From: an uncultured Pseudomonadota bacterium
Lineage (GTDB): Bacteria; Pseudomonadota; Gammaproteobacteria; Xanthomonadales; Wenzhouxiangellaceae
Direction: 5' to 3'
Assembly (NCBI GenBank): GCA_937138395.1
Contig: CAKZPB010000077.1
Location: 1 to 64,000, forward strand
Length of the DNA: 64,000 bases
Positions 8,834 to 17,323 of the stretch are shown here, in pieces. The notes beneath the pieces are model-generated. The model was not told the origin of the DNA and made no database searches. It saw nothing but the letters and a program-made list of their open reading frames with translations. The translations under genes were made by a program, and so were the position numbers. Position 1 is the first letter of the stretch. Every line of letters begins with the position of its first letter.

Positions 8834-9916
8834 TTATCGCGACTGCAGTGAGTGCTGCATGACTGCCAGCACCTGTTCCGATGGTACGTCGTCGGTGACT
8901 ATAGCCTGTCCCAGTGCTTTCAGCAGAACCAATCGCAATCGGCCAGCCTGATTTTTCTTGTCCAGCTGCATCAGATCAAGCAGCTGCTCGGCACGCAGGG
9001 ATTCAGGGATGTTCAATGGCAGCTTGAAGGCGGTCAACAGGCGACGTAATCGATCTGCATCGTCGCTGTCAATCCAGCCGAGCTCTGCCGATAGATTGGC
9101 GGCCAGTTGCATGCCAATGGCCACCGCTTCACCATGCCGGTATTGTTGATACGCGGTTGCTGTTTCAATCGCATGGCCAAACGTGTGGCCCAGATTCAGC
9201 AGGGCGCGTTGGCCTTGCTCACGCTCATCGGCCTCGACGACCTCGACTTTATGCTGCACCGATCGACTGATCATGCTGACCAGTGATTCCGGCTCACGTC
9301 GCATGATTTGTTCCTTGTTCTGCTCAAGCCAGTCCAGAAATGCGCAATCACGGATCAAACCATACTTGACTACTTCCGCCAGCCCGGCTGAATATTCGCG
9401 TTGCTCGAGCGTATCGAGGCACTCGACGTCAATGATGACGCTGCTGGGTTGATGGAATGCACCGACCAGGTTCTTGCCCTGATTCAGGTTGACGCCGGTT
9501 TTGCCTCCGACGGCGGCATCGACCTGGGCCAGCAACGTGGTCGGCACCTGAATGACGTTGATGCCGCGCATGTAGCTGGCCGCCGCAAACCCCGTCATGT
9601 CGCCGATGACGCCGCCACCCAGTGCGATCAGCGTGGTATCACGCTGCGCACCGGTCTCGGCCAGGTGGTCCAGAATCCGTTGCCAGGTACTCAGCGTTTT
9701 GTGCTGCTCGCCGTCCGGTAACACCAGGTAATCAACAGCGCTGCCGTTCAATGCCTGTAATAGCCCGGGTAGATACAGATCGGCCACGGTTTCATCGGTT
9801 ACGATCAAGCCGCGCGCCGAAATCAACTGTTGCCAGAGCGTTTGTTCGCGAAGCAGGGCCGCGCCGCAGCGGATCGGAGTGAGCCCAGCGGCATGTTGGA
9901 GTGTGATGGTCTGCAT
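8834..9916 (-). CDS. aroB: 3-dehydroquinate synthase
   Basis: AroB converts DAHP to 3-dehydroquinate, the second step of the shikimate pathway, using NAD and a divalent metal. The 360-residue protein shows the NAD-binding segment LIALGGGVIGDMTGFAA, LPDGEQHKTL, the metal-site helix around GLAEVVKYGLI and LNLGHTFGHAIE. Length and motifs are normal. Its ATG overlaps the aroK stop by one base (TGATG), so the two are translationally coupled; hemE follows. Confidence 0.97.
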   Translation of the reverse strand: MQTITLQHAAGLTPIRCGAALLREQTLWQQLISARGLIVTDETVADLYLPGLLQALNGSAVDYLVLPDGEQHKTLSTWQRILDHLAETGAQRDTTLIALGGGVIGDMTGFAAASYMRGINVIQVPTTLLAQVDAAVGGKTGVNLNQGKNLVGAFHQPSSVIIDVECLDTLEQREYSAGLAEVVKYGLIRDCAFLDWLEQNKEQIMRREPESLVSMISRSVQHKVEVVEADEREQGQRALLNLGHTFGHAIETATAYQQYRHGEAVAIGMQLAANLSAELGWIDSDDADRLRRLLTAFKLPLNIPESLRAEQLLDLMQLDKKNQAGRLRLVLLKALGQAIVTDDVPSEQVLAVMQHSLQSR

Positions 9917-10497
9917 CAGTCGACTTGATCCGGTTGCAGGTGAGGCAGGATGGATTGGTGCAGCGCGTTGGCCATGCGGGGCAGCGGCAGATTTCTGGAG
10001 ACGAATTCCACGTCAGCCATGGATTGATAGATCGGATTCCGGAGTTCGGCCATTTCAGTCAGGCGTTGCTCGCGGTCAGGCGCGGCCAGTAAAGGCCTCC
10101 TGCGGTCACGTCTGAGTCGCTGAACCTGTTGATTGACGCTGGTGTTAAGCCAGACAACCAGCCCATTGTCCTGCATCAATTCGCGGTTGTTGACCTCCAG
10201 CACGCTGCCACCGCCGGTGGCCAGCACCAGGCCGCGTCGCTGCACCAACTCGGCCAGCAGTGCGCTTTCGCGCTTGCGAAATCCTTCTTCTCCTTCGATA
10301 TCAAAGACCACGGCAACTTCGACACCGCAGCGTCGTTCAAGCTCATCATCAAGATCGATGAATTTGCGTCCTAGCAACGGCGCCAAGCGTCGTCCGAGCG
10401 TCGTTTTGCCAGACCCCATCGGACCGATCAGGATAATATTGCGCAGACCCTCGCCAGAATTGGCATTCGCAGAAGACGTCGTCGCAGGCTTGTTCAT
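9916..10497 (-). CDS. aroK: Shikimate kinase
   Basis: AroK phosphorylates shikimate at the 3-hydroxyl using ATP. The 193-residue product has a P-loop GPMGSGKTTLGRRLA (about residues 26-40), FIDLDDELE (shikimate-binding DxD region), FRKRESALL and the GGG strand LATGGGSVL. In many relatives the gene follows pilMNOPQ; here its upstream side is a divergent DNA glycosylase gene, so that linkage is absent in this genome. First gene of the aroK-aroB-hemE unit. Confidence 0.96.
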   Translation of the reverse strand: MNKPATTSSANANSGEGLRNIILIGPMGSGKTTLGRRLAPLLGRKFIDLDDELERRCGVEVAVVFDIEGEEGFRKRESALLAELVQRRGLVLATGGGSVLEVNNRELMQDNGLVVWLNTSVNQQVQRLRRDRRRPLLAAPDREQRLTEMAELRNPIYQSMADVEFVSRNLPLPRMANALHQSILPHLQPDQVD

Positions 10498-10565
10498 GGC
10501 GATTATTTTACGTTGCCGCGATCGGTAGCGAGTAGGCTCTACCTACATCCGTTTCGCAACATCGA

Positions 10566-11075
10566 ATGATCCATAGTTTTGATCCAATCATCAACCAGCA
10601 CGCAACGCTGTTGATTCTAGGCAGCATGCCGGGCAACCGATCGCTTCAGCAACAGCAATACTACGCCCATCCGCGTAATGCATTCTGGTCGATCATGCAT
10701 CGCATAGCCGATGCGGGTCCGGAGCTGGATTACCCAACACGACTGACCAGGTTGCAATCGGCACGAATTGCACTCTGGGACGTGTTGAAATCCTGTCGTC
10801 GCAACGGCAGTCTGGATGCGGCAATTCGCCCGGAATCAATGCAAACGAATGATTTTTCAGGCCTGCTGAGCGCCTATCCCAACATCCAGCGCATTGCGTT
10901 CAACGGCAAGAAGGCGGAAACCGTGTTTCGTCGACATGCGCTACCGCTGCTGGATGACCGGCTGCGATCGATCGACCTGATTGGTCTTCCATCAACCAGC
11001 CCGGCCCACGCTGCTATGACGTTTGAACAAAAACTCGACGCCTGGTGTAAGGGCTTGAATCTGTTGTCGGGCTAA
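10566..11075 (+). CDS. DNA-deoxyinosine (hypoxanthine) glycosylase, UDG superfamily
   Basis: The 169-residue product carries the signatures of the uracil-DNA-glycosylase superfamily branch that removes deaminated adenine: an early strand LLILGSMPGNRSL, the segment QQYYAHPRNAFWSIM, IALWDVLKSCRRNGSLD and a C-terminal LPSTSPAHA that corresponds to motif 2. Such enzymes (family 6 HDG-like) excise hypoxanthine, and sometimes uracil, from DNA in base-excision repair. Length is typical. The gene is divergent from aroK and stands alone. Superfamily placement is firm; substrate preference follows from family knowledge. Confidence 0.85.
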   Translation: MIHSFDPIINQHATLLILGSMPGNRSLQQQQYYAHPRNAFWSIMHRIADAGPELDYPTRLTRLQSARIALWDVLKSCRRNGSLDAAIRPESMQTNDFSGLLSAYPNIQRIAFNGKKAETVFRRHALPLLDDRLRSIDLIGLPSTSPAHAAMTFEQKLDAWCKGLNLLSG

Positions 11076-11144
11076 AGTGGTCCACGCAGCGCGAAGGGTG
11101 CGAATTGGGTACTATACGGTTCCACCAACGTTCGGCTGATCGAG

Positions 11145-11687
11145 ATGGTCCGATTCTTCATTGTTTTTGTCGTGCTCCTAGTCACTTTATTTACGCTGGA
11201 AGTGACCAAGCCGGTGCAGGAGCACGTGATTTTGCCATTTACCGCTGGTATTGCCTGGGTAAGCGTCAACCTGATCGAGTTGTTTGATTCCGGCGTCATA
11301 GCCGCCGGCAAAGTCATTCGCGATATGGAGAGCGGTTTCGCCGTCAGCATTGAACCCGGCTGCAATGGCGTTGAAGCGCTGATCATCCTGTTTGCCGCCA
11401 TTTTTGCGTTTCCCGCCCCGCTGAAAAACAAGTTGATCGGTTTTGCCATCGGTTTTGCCGCCATTCAGGGTTTGAATCTGGTTCGAATCATCAGCCTGTT
11501 CTACATGGGCCAGTGGAACATGACCTGGTTCAACTGGTTTCATTTGTACTTGTGGCAGGCGCTGATCATTCTTGACGCGCTGGTCGTGTGGTTGATCTGG
11601 CTGCGTATGCTGCCGCCACCGGACCGGGGCGGGCCGCCAAGCTCAGGCGACGGTAACGCGCTGGATGCCGAACCACAGCAAGCCTGA
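11145..11687 (+). CDS. xrtH: Exosortase H (XrtH-type transpeptidase)
   Basis: A 180-residue integral membrane protein with about five hydrophobic segments. The exosortase catalytic triad is visible: Cys in EPGCNGVEALI (about C73), Arg in NLVRIISLF (about R113) and His in FHLYLWQA (about H132). The small size and the SIEPGCNGVE context fit the XrtH subtype, whose known partners carry a C-terminal IPTLxxWG-type sorting signal. Exosortases cleave such signals at the cytoplasmic membrane during export. No protein with such a tail lies in this window. The 3' end overlaps the SDR gene by 23 bases. A related accessory membrane protein may be the one at 54885-55622. Confidence 0.88.
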   Translation: MVRFFIVFVVLLVTLFTLEVTKPVQEHVILPFTAGIAWVSVNLIELFDSGVIAAGKVIRDMESGFAVSIEPGCNGVEALIILFAAIFAFPAPLKNKLIGFAIGFAAIQGLNLVRIISLFYMGQWNMTWFNWFHLYLWQALIILDALVVWLIWLRMLPPPDRGGPPSSGDGNALDAEPQQA

Positions 11688-12519
11688 TCAGGCAGGTGCG
11701 CCGCGCCTGTTGATCGCAGGCTTTGGTGACCTTGGGCAGCGCTTGCAGTCGCTGGTGTCGTCTGATTGGCAGGTCGTCGGGCTGCGCCGCTCGAACGCAC
11801 CAGATGAGAATGTCATTTCCGTTCAGGCCGATCTGAATCAACGCCAGTCGCTGGAGCCCGTTCGCGGCGATTGGGATGCGGTCATCTATACCGCTACGCC
11901 GGCTGAACGTACACCGGACGCGTATCGATCCACCTATGTTGACGGGCTCAGCAATTTGCTGGCCACGGTCAGGGCACGCCGCCTGATTTTCGTGTCCAGC
12001 ACGGCCGTGTTCGGCCAGCAGCAAGGTGACTGGGTCGATGAAACTTCTTCGACCGAGCCAGTTCAGTTCAACGGTCAGATCCTGCTTGAAGCCGAACGCC
12101 TTACCGTCCAGGCTGGTGGGCTGGTGGTGCGGTTTTCCGGGATCTATGGTCCGGGTCGAAATCGATTGCTCGAACGCGTCCGAGCCGGTAAGGTTCGCTG
12201 TCAGCGCACACCCCCGCGCTGGACCAATCGAATCCACGCTGATGATTGCGCGGCCGTACTGGCGCACTTGATCAGGATGGATGATCCGGCATCGCTGTAT
12301 CTGGCTAGTGATCACAAACCCGCGCCCCGCTGGGACGTGCTGTCCTGGCTGGCCAGACAGCTTGATGTGCAGGGCCCGGTTGAAATTGCCGACAGCAGCG
12401 ACCATCAAGGCAAACGGGTGGACAACCGACGACTGATCGATAGCGGCTTTACATTTCGCTACCCGGACTATCGTTCAGGCTACTCCAGCCTGCTGGATTC
12501 AAGCCGGCCCGGGATTTGA
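11665..12519 (+). CDS. NAD(P)-dependent epimerase/dehydratase-like SDR protein
   Basis: The 284-residue product begins its Rossmann fold with LLIAGFGDLGQRL (a GxGxxG variant), then SVQADL, VIYTATPAE, RRLIFVSSTAVFG and VVRFSGIYGPGR. These are the landmarks of extended SDRs of the YeeZ/nucleoside-diphosphate-sugar epimerase group. The catalytic YxxxK motif is not evident; the corresponding place reads NGQILLEAERL, so ordinary epimerase chemistry is doubtful. It overlaps the end of xrtH by 23 bases and is probably co-transcribed with it. A specific reaction cannot be assigned. Confidence 0.75.
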   Translation: MPNHSKPDQAGAPRLLIAGFGDLGQRLQSLVSSDWQVVGLRRSNAPDENVISVQADLNQRQSLEPVRGDWDAVIYTATPAERTPDAYRSTYVDGLSNLLATVRARRLIFVSSTAVFGQQQGDWVDETSSTEPVQFNGQILLEAERLTVQAGGLVVRFSGIYGPGRNRLLERVRAGKVRCQRTPPRWTNRIHADDCAAVLAHLIRMDDPASLYLASDHKPAPRWDVLSWLARQLDVQGPVEIADSSDHQGKRVDNRRLIDSGFTFRYPDYRSGYSSLLDSSRPGI

Positions 12520-12606
12520 TGCGGCATGATCAGGCCCTATGGTCTTGACCTGACCAGTTGTAATGAAATCAAATCAACACCGAGGCCGTATGCTGAGCAA
12601 CGTCAT

Positions 12607-12623
12607 TGGCTACGTTGTAGCCA
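12607..12623. promoter_or_regulatory. Inverted repeat upstream of pdxH
   Basis: TGGCTAC at 12607-12613 and GTAGCCA at 12617-12623 form a perfect 7-bp stem with a 3-base loop, 34 bases before the pdxH ATG. There is no following T-run, so it is not a standard terminator; it could be an operator or an mRNA hairpin. The rest of the 12520-12657 spacer shows nothing I recognise. Confidence 0.25.
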
Positions 12624-12657
12624 TACTATTGATGTCGAAATCTGACACGAGTGCCGC

Positions 12658-13242
12658 ATGAAACTGAATAAAAAAATCCTCGAGCTGTTCGAACGCGGAA
12701 TGCAACAGGCCGTCCAGGCTGGGGTACCAGAGCCCACCGCGATGACGCTGGCCACGGCCGATGATTCCGGTCAGCCCAGCGCACGCACGGTGCTTTTGAA
12801 AGGCGTGGATGAACTGGGCTTCACGTTCTATACCAATCTGACCAGTCGAAAAGGGCTTCAGCTGCAGCAGAACCCGAGGGCCAGCCTGCTGTTCTGGTGG
12901 CGCGAAAACGAACAGCAGGTCCTGGCTGATGGCCGGATCGAAGCCGTCAGTCCGGACACTGCCGACGATTACTTCGCATCGCGTCCGCGCGGCAGCCAGA
13001 TCGGAGCCTGGGCTTCACGGCAATCCAGTCCGCTGGCTTCTCGCCAGCAGCTACTTGATCGGGTCCATGAGATTGAGCAGCGATACGAAGGCCAGTCAGT
13101 ACCGCGGCCGCCGCATTGGTCCGGTTTCACATTGGTTCCGTCCCGGGTCGAGTTCTGGTTTGGCCGTGAATATCGTCTGCATGAACGCATTTGTTTCGAG
13201 GCTGGCGCAGACGACTGGCACGAACAGTTGCTTTACCCCTGA
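12658..13242 (+). CDS. pdxH: Pyridoxamine 5'-phosphate oxidase
   Basis: PdxH oxidises pyridoxine/pyridoxamine phosphate to PLP using FMN. Conserved blocks are PTAMTLATADDSGQP, RTVLLKGVDELGFTFYTN, SRKGLQLQQNP, SRPRGSQIGAWASRQSS and RPPHWSGFTLVPSRVEFW, ending in YRLHERI. At 194 residues it is about 25 shorter than the E. coli enzyme: the usual N-terminal LRREY...DP segment is missing. An in-frame TGA five codons upstream of the ATG shows that this short form is real and not a start-calling error. The end overlaps convergent trmH by 10 bases. Confidence 0.95.
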   Translation: MKLNKKILELFERGMQQAVQAGVPEPTAMTLATADDSGQPSARTVLLKGVDELGFTFYTNLTSRKGLQLQQNPRASLLFWWRENEQQVLADGRIEAVSPDTADDYFASRPRGSQIGAWASRQSSPLASRQQLLDRVHEIEQRYEGQSVPRPPHWSGFTLVPSRVEFWFGREYRLHERICFEAGADDWHEQLLYP

Positions 13243-13901
13243 TCGGACTCTGGATCCGGTTCAGGTGAAATCGAGGGCTGGCCAACTGCTGTTTTGCGCC
13301 GGGCCAGATCGCGCGCAATCCAGTGCTGAATCAAATCACGCCAGGGCGATGCCTCGGTCGAGCGGGGTTGATACATGCCGGCTTCAGCTCGCTGTCGCTG
13401 CGCTTCGTACAGTATCAGCGCATTGGCAACCGACACGTTCAGCGATTGCGTCATGCCGACCATCGGAATGATGATCTCGGCATCGCATAATTCAAGTGCT
13501 TCGGTACTGACGCCAAATTTTTCGGTTCCCAAAACGACCGCCGTGGGCTGCGTATAGTCGATGCTGCGAAAATCAACTGCGTGCTCGGAACAATGCGCGG
13601 CCACACAGCGGAAACCAGCTGCTTTCAGGGTTTTGAGTCCACGGGCGCTGTCCTGGTGCCGCGTCAGTTGAACCCATCGCTGGGCGCCCTGGGCGGTGTG
13701 GTTCAGCGCCGGTAGTCCTTTGCTGCCGGGTACTGCATGGGCATGCATGACACCGACCGCGTCACAGGTGCGCAATACGGCCGCGAGATTATGCGGTTTG
13801 TGGACCCGCTCCATGAACACGGTCAGGTCCGGCTGGCGACGAACAGCGACCTGCTCGATGCGCGCTTGACGTTCCGGCGTCATTCGGCGAGCTGCTGACA
13901 A
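13233..13901 (-). CDS. trmH: tRNA (guanosine(18)-2'-O)-methyltransferase
   Basis: The 222-residue SPOUT methyltransferase has the TrmH-specific N-terminal stretch RRQPDLTVFMERVHKPHN, close to that of E. coli TrmH (formerly SpoU), followed by the knot motifs VVLGTEKFGVS and IIPMVGMTQSLNVSVANA. TrmH methylates the ribose of G18 in the D-loop of tRNAs. Length matches the family (about 229 in E. coli). It is monocistronic and convergent with pdxH. Confidence 0.93.
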   Translation of the reverse strand: MSAARRMTPERQARIEQVAVRRQPDLTVFMERVHKPHNLAAVLRTCDAVGVMHAHAVPGSKGLPALNHTAQGAQRWVQLTRHQDSARGLKTLKAAGFRCVAAHCSEHAVDFRSIDYTQPTAVVLGTEKFGVSTEALELCDAEIIIPMVGMTQSLNVSVANALILYEAQRQRAEAGMYQPRSTEASPWRDLIQHWIARDLARRKTAVGQPSISPEPDPESDQG

Positions 13902-13988
13902 TGCAATGGCCTCATGCCCGTATCATAGCGGACCGACCCGGCAAGCGCCGGTTATTCATTCAACCAATTCATCATTCAGCCAACCACC

Positions 13989-14459
13989 ATGCAAGAATTT
14001 TTAGTTTCGCTGCGTCGAATCATCAACCCGGCACCCGAAACCGGGACTGAAGAAGATCAACACACGGCGACGGCCAAAGCGGCTGCCGTGTTGTTGCTCG
14101 AAATGGCCATGGCCGATGATCATGCCGTGGAGGAAGAACATCAAGTCATCGAGCAGGCCATTCAGCAGGCATTCGGCCTGGATGATGCGCAAAGGAAGGC
14201 GTTGATGGGTCAGGCCCGATCGATTCAGCAACAGTCGACTTCACTGCATGATTTCACTCAGCAGCTGCGTCGCAGCATGAACGCAGACGAACGCGGCGAC
14301 CTGATTGAATGGTTATGGCATGTGGCCTATGCCGACGGCGCGCTTGACCAGTACGAGGAGCAATTGATTCGCCGCATGTGTGATCTGGTTGGCGTGCCGC
14401 ATATGGAAATGATGCGACGCAAGCACCGCGCCATCAAGCACGCTGGCTTGAATGCCTGA
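13989..14459 (+). CDS. TerB-family protein
   Basis: A 156-residue acidic all-helical protein with two TerB-like halves: AAAVLLLEMAMADDHAVEEEHQVIEQA and DLIEWLWHVAYADGALDQYEEQLIRR are split around a central linker. The A-x-A-D-x-x-x-x-x-E pattern repeated in both halves is typical of the TerB/tellurite-resistance-like fold (PF05099), which binds metal ions through acidic residues. The cellular role of such stand-alone copies is not established. It stands divergent from trmH and converges on the DUF4426 gene. Confidence 0.75.
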   Translation: MQEFLVSLRRIINPAPETGTEEDQHTATAKAAAVLLLEMAMADDHAVEEEHQVIEQAIQQAFGLDDAQRKALMGQARSIQQQSTSLHDFTQQLRRSMNADERGDLIEWLWHVAYADGALDQYEEQLIRRMCDLVGVPHMEMMRRKHRAIKHAGLNA

Positions 14460-14477
14460 ACATTGGTGGTCGGTTGA

Positions 14478-14924
14478 TCAGTCGGTAAAAAATTGCTGGC
14501 GGAATTCCACCATGAATGGCTGACCATCGTGTGCAGTCGGTTTGACATTCAGCTCGAAGCGCAATGTTTCCTCATCATGAATCCGGAACTGGCCGATGTA
14601 GTAAATGGCTTCCTGCTCACGCAATTCCCGCAGGTTCAGCTCACGCAGCTGACCGGTCAGATTGATGGCTGAACCGTTGATGTCGGCCTCAACGGCTTCG
14701 TCGGTATCGCTATCCAGCACTGTGATGTTCAGCATGGCCTGTGTGCCGGCACGCTGAATGCCGAATGCGCGGGCTATTTCCGGGGACAGCTGATTCGTAT
14801 ACAGCGTGCTGTAGTGCACTTCGTATTTCCCAAACGATTCGAATTGTTGTGCTTGAGCCGACCAGGCCAACGCCAAAAGGACTGCAAGCACTGTGATCCG
14901 GATATAGTTGAGCGGTCTCGCCAT
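14478..14924 (-). CDS. DUF4426 secreted protein
   Basis: The 148-residue product has a signal peptide (residues 1-25, positively charged start, hydrophobic core, cleavage after AQAQ-like sequence) and a beta-rich domain beginning FGKYEVHYSTLYTNQLSPEIARA, which fits the DUF4426 family. Members are periplasmic or envelope proteins of unknown function and are commonly found beside yggT-proC-yggS-pilT, as here. A perfect anti-16S sequence AAGGAGG lies at about 14931-14937, seven bases before the ATG. The 148-base spacer to yggT (14925-15072) holds nothing else that I can identify. Confidence 0.8.
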   Translation of the reverse strand: MARPLNYIRITVLAVLLALAWSAQAQQFESFGKYEVHYSTLYTNQLSPEIARAFGIQRAGTQAMLNITVLDSDTDEAVEADINGSAINLTGQLRELNLRELREQEAIYYIGQFRIHDEETLRFELNVKPTAHDGQPFMVEFRQQFFTD

Positions 14925-15072
14925 TACACACCTCCTTGAAGGTCAAGCCCTTGAATAAACACACCACGTCTGAACGGCGGATGCATTCCGTACCACGATC
15001 CTACTCCTGCAGATCAGCAACTGCAAATCAAAGCACTTGGCAGGCGATTTCGAAGCGCGTGTCGGGCTGCGG

Positions 15073-15618
15073 CTAGCGCAAGCCAATCAGGATCATCAGA
15101 AACTGAATGCCGATAATGGCAATCAGCGGTGACAAATCGATGCCGGCAAGTGGTGGCACGAGTCTGCGGATGGGTGCCAGCACCGGCTGAGTCAACTGGT
15201 AGATCAACGGAATGATCGGGTGGCGCATCCCGCCGCCGACCCAGGACAGGATCACCTCGACGATAATCAGCACCAGGTACATCATCAGCAGCAGACGCAG
15301 CAGTTTCAGGCAGGCAATCCATAGCGCAAACAGTGGATCGATGGCCAGGCCGGAGATCGCGGTAGTAACCAGCACGGCGATGGTCTGAATTGCAATCAAC
15401 AGCACGATGGCAGCCATGTTGATCGCACCAATGGACGGGATCACCTTGCTCAGCGGTCCTACCAGCGGCTGGGTGATTTTCAGCAGTATCTGGCTGACCG
15501 GGTTGTAATAGTCGGCCTTGGTCGCTTCCAGCAAGATGCGCAACAACAGTGCCGCGAGGTACAGACTGAATATCGTTTCAATCAGAAAGGAAAATGCATT
15601 GGCGACCGAACCGTTCAT
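15073..15618 (-). CDS. YggT-family inner membrane protein
   Basis: From the ATG at 15618 the product is 181 residues with four hydrophobic segments arranged as two copies of the YGGT repeat: LLLRILLEATKADYYNPVSQ...TQPLVGPLSKVIP and LIIVEVILSW...LIYQLTQPVLAPIRRLVPP. The TQP-x-L-x-P-x-R/K-x-x-x-P motif is the family signature. YggT proteins are linked to osmotic tolerance and cell division in other bacteria. An open frame extends upstream inside proC, but the ATGA overlap with the proC stop (15615-15618) marks the true start. Part of the yggS-proC-yggT unit. Confidence 0.9.
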   Translation of the reverse strand: MNGSVANAFSFLIETIFSLYLAALLLRILLEATKADYYNPVSQILLKITQPLVGPLSKVIPSIGAINMAAIVLLIAIQTIAVLVTTAISGLAIDPLFALWIACLKLLRLLLMMYLVLIIVEVILSWVGGGMRHPIIPLIYQLTQPVLAPIRRLVPPLAGIDLSPLIAIIGIQFLMILIGLR

Positions 15619-16463
15619 GCGCTGTGTGTCCGGTCGGTCTGTGTCAATGACTGACCGCGTTGAATGGCGGCTTCCACGGCGCTCAGGACAACCTGATCGA
15701 AGTTGGCCAGACTGAATGCATCCAGCGCGGCGGCAGTCGTGCCACCCGGCGAGGTGACCTGTTGACGAAGTCGTGTCGCGCTGGCGCCGGGTTGACCCAG
15801 CATGGCGCCGGCACCGGCTGCGGTTTGCTGGGCCAGTAAACGGGCGACGTCCGATGGCAGTCCAGAGTGTTCGGCTGCCTTCTGCAGTGCTTCGGTCAAG
15901 GCAAAAAAGTAGGCTGGTCCGGATCCGGAAACGGCCGTCACTACATTCATCAGTGCTTGATCCTCGATCATCGCAACGCGTCCGACAGCCGCGAAGATCG
16001 AACGCGCTTGTTCGACCTGCTCGGTGCTGCATCCGGGGCCTGCAAACAGTCCCGTGGCGCCCTGACCAAGCAGGGCAGGAGTGTTTGGCATGGCCCGTAC
16101 AATCGCCAGCTCGCAGCAAGACAGGGACTGGAGCTGTTCAACGCTGACCCCGGCGGCGACGCTGATCAACAAATGGTTTGAGGTCAAGTGATTCGACAAG
16201 TTGGCCATGACCGGCTCGATCAGCTGTGGCTTGACTGCCAACAGCACGATATCGGCAGCTGGGACCCGGTGGCCATGGTCCGATTCGACAGCAATGCCAT
16301 AGTCATCCTTGACCTGAGCTCGAACGGTTGGATCCGGGTCAATGGCCGAAATCTGCGTGTTTGGGTGACCCTGGTTCAGCAGACCGCCGATCAAGGCTTG
16401 GGCCATATTGCCAGCACCGATAAAAACAATGCGTGATGTCATGGATGAGTTCCGATCGTTCAT
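15615..16463 (-). CDS. proC: Pyrroline-5-carboxylate reductase
   Basis: ProC reduces pyrroline-5-carboxylate to proline with NAD(P)H, the last step of proline synthesis. The 282-residue protein shows the N-terminal Rossmann motif IVFIGAGNMAQALIGGL, VLLAVKPQ, RAMPNTPALLGQGATGL and the substrate-site AVSGSGPAYFFALTEAL, followed by QVTSPGGTTAAALDAF. A start at the ATG 7 codons in (16442) would trim a poorly conserved extension. It is followed by yggT with a 4-base overlap and preceded by yggS, a classic arrangement. Confidence 0.96.
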   Translation of the reverse strand: MNDRNSSMTSRIVFIGAGNMAQALIGGLLNQGHPNTQISAIDPDPTVRAQVKDDYGIAVESDHGHRVPAADIVLLAVKPQLIEPVMANLSNHLTSNHLLISVAAGVSVEQLQSLSCCELAIVRAMPNTPALLGQGATGLFAGPGCSTEQVEQARSIFAAVGRVAMIEDQALMNVVTAVSGSGPAYFFALTEALQKAAEHSGLPSDVARLLAQQTAAGAGAMLGQPGASATRLRQQVTSPGGTTAAALDAFSLANFDQVVLSAVEAAIQRGQSLTQTDRTHSA

Positions 16464-16473
16464 TTAGCCAGTG

Positions 16474-17202
16474 TCAGGTCGTGCGGGGCCCGAACAGGTC
16501 TGTGCCTATGCGGATCATGGTAGAACCAGCCTCAATGGCCGGCTCAAGGTCCGACGACATGCCCAAGGATAGCGTATCAATCTGTGCATGCTGCTGTTTT
16601 AAGCTTTCAAACAACGCGGCCATTTCCTCAAAGGATGCCGTTGAGTCCCTGCTCGCTGCAGCCGGAATCGCCATCAGACCGCGCAGATTCAGTTCCTTGC
16701 GCTGGACAATGCTGTCGACCAGGGCATCGAGCTGCTCGGGCAGACAGCCGGACTTCTGGGGTTCGCGGTCGATATTGACCTGAATCAGTACCTGCAGCGC
16801 AGGTCGTTGCGCCGGCCGTTGATCGGCCAGGCGTCGAACGATTTTTTCGCGATCGACGCTCTGCACCCAGTCAAACAAGGCGGCGATGGCTTTGGTCTTG
16901 TTCGACTGCATGGGTCCGATGAAATGCCATTCGATATCCTGTTGGCTCAGCTGATGTAGTTTGCGCTCGGCCTCAGCCAGATAATTTTCACCAAAGGCAC
17001 CGACGCCCATCGCGCGCAAGGCGCGGATCTCATCGCTGGACCGGGTTTTGCTGACCGCCAGCAAGCGCACACTGGAAACAGCGCGCTGGGCTTGTCGACA
17101 GGCGCGGTTCATGCGCTGCTGCACCTGCTCCAGTCGTTTAGCAAGCGGCCCGGTCACGGGCAATTTGTCGACCGGTTCACGATTCTCGGTTTTATCTGAC
17201 AT
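16474..17202 (-). CDS. yggS: PLP homeostasis protein (YggS/PLPBP family)
   Basis: From the ATG at 17202 the product is 242 residues, a single-domain alanine-racemase-like TIM barrel. The PLP-lysine motif is RLLAVSKTRSSDEIRAL, followed by AFGENYLAEAERK, IEWHFIGPMQSNK and the C-terminal LSLGMSSDLEPAIEAGSTMIRIGT, all family hallmarks. YggS binds PLP without enzyme activity and buffers vitamin B6 and amino-acid pools. The frame can be extended 25 codons to 17277, but the added residues are unlike the family. Divergent from pilT and 10 bases from proC. Confidence 0.94.
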   Translation of the reverse strand: MSDKTENREPVDKLPVTGPLAKRLEQVQQRMNRACRQAQRAVSSVRLLAVSKTRSSDEIRALRAMGVGAFGENYLAEAERKLHQLSQQDIEWHFIGPMQSNKTKAIAALFDWVQSVDREKIVRRLADQRPAQRPALQVLIQVNIDREPQKSGCLPEQLDALVDSIVQRKELNLRGLMAIPAAASRDSTASFEEMAALFESLKQQHAQIDTLSLGMSSDLEPAIEAGSTMIRIGTDLFGPRTT

Positions 17203-17323
17203 CGAGGTTGCGGTATGATCAGCAAGTAATTGTTTCGATTGGCTGTATTGTGAGGTCCTGTCTGGTCGACATGACATTCAAGGGGCCGGTTGAGTCGGCA
17301 ACTAATTCTGCAAGGGATGGACT

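Noticed and set aside
15073-16119. 348-residue form of the yggT product
   Set aside because: The N-terminal part overlaps proC on the same strand in another frame and is Arg/Ser-rich; the ATGA overlap at 15615-15618 fixes the yggT start.
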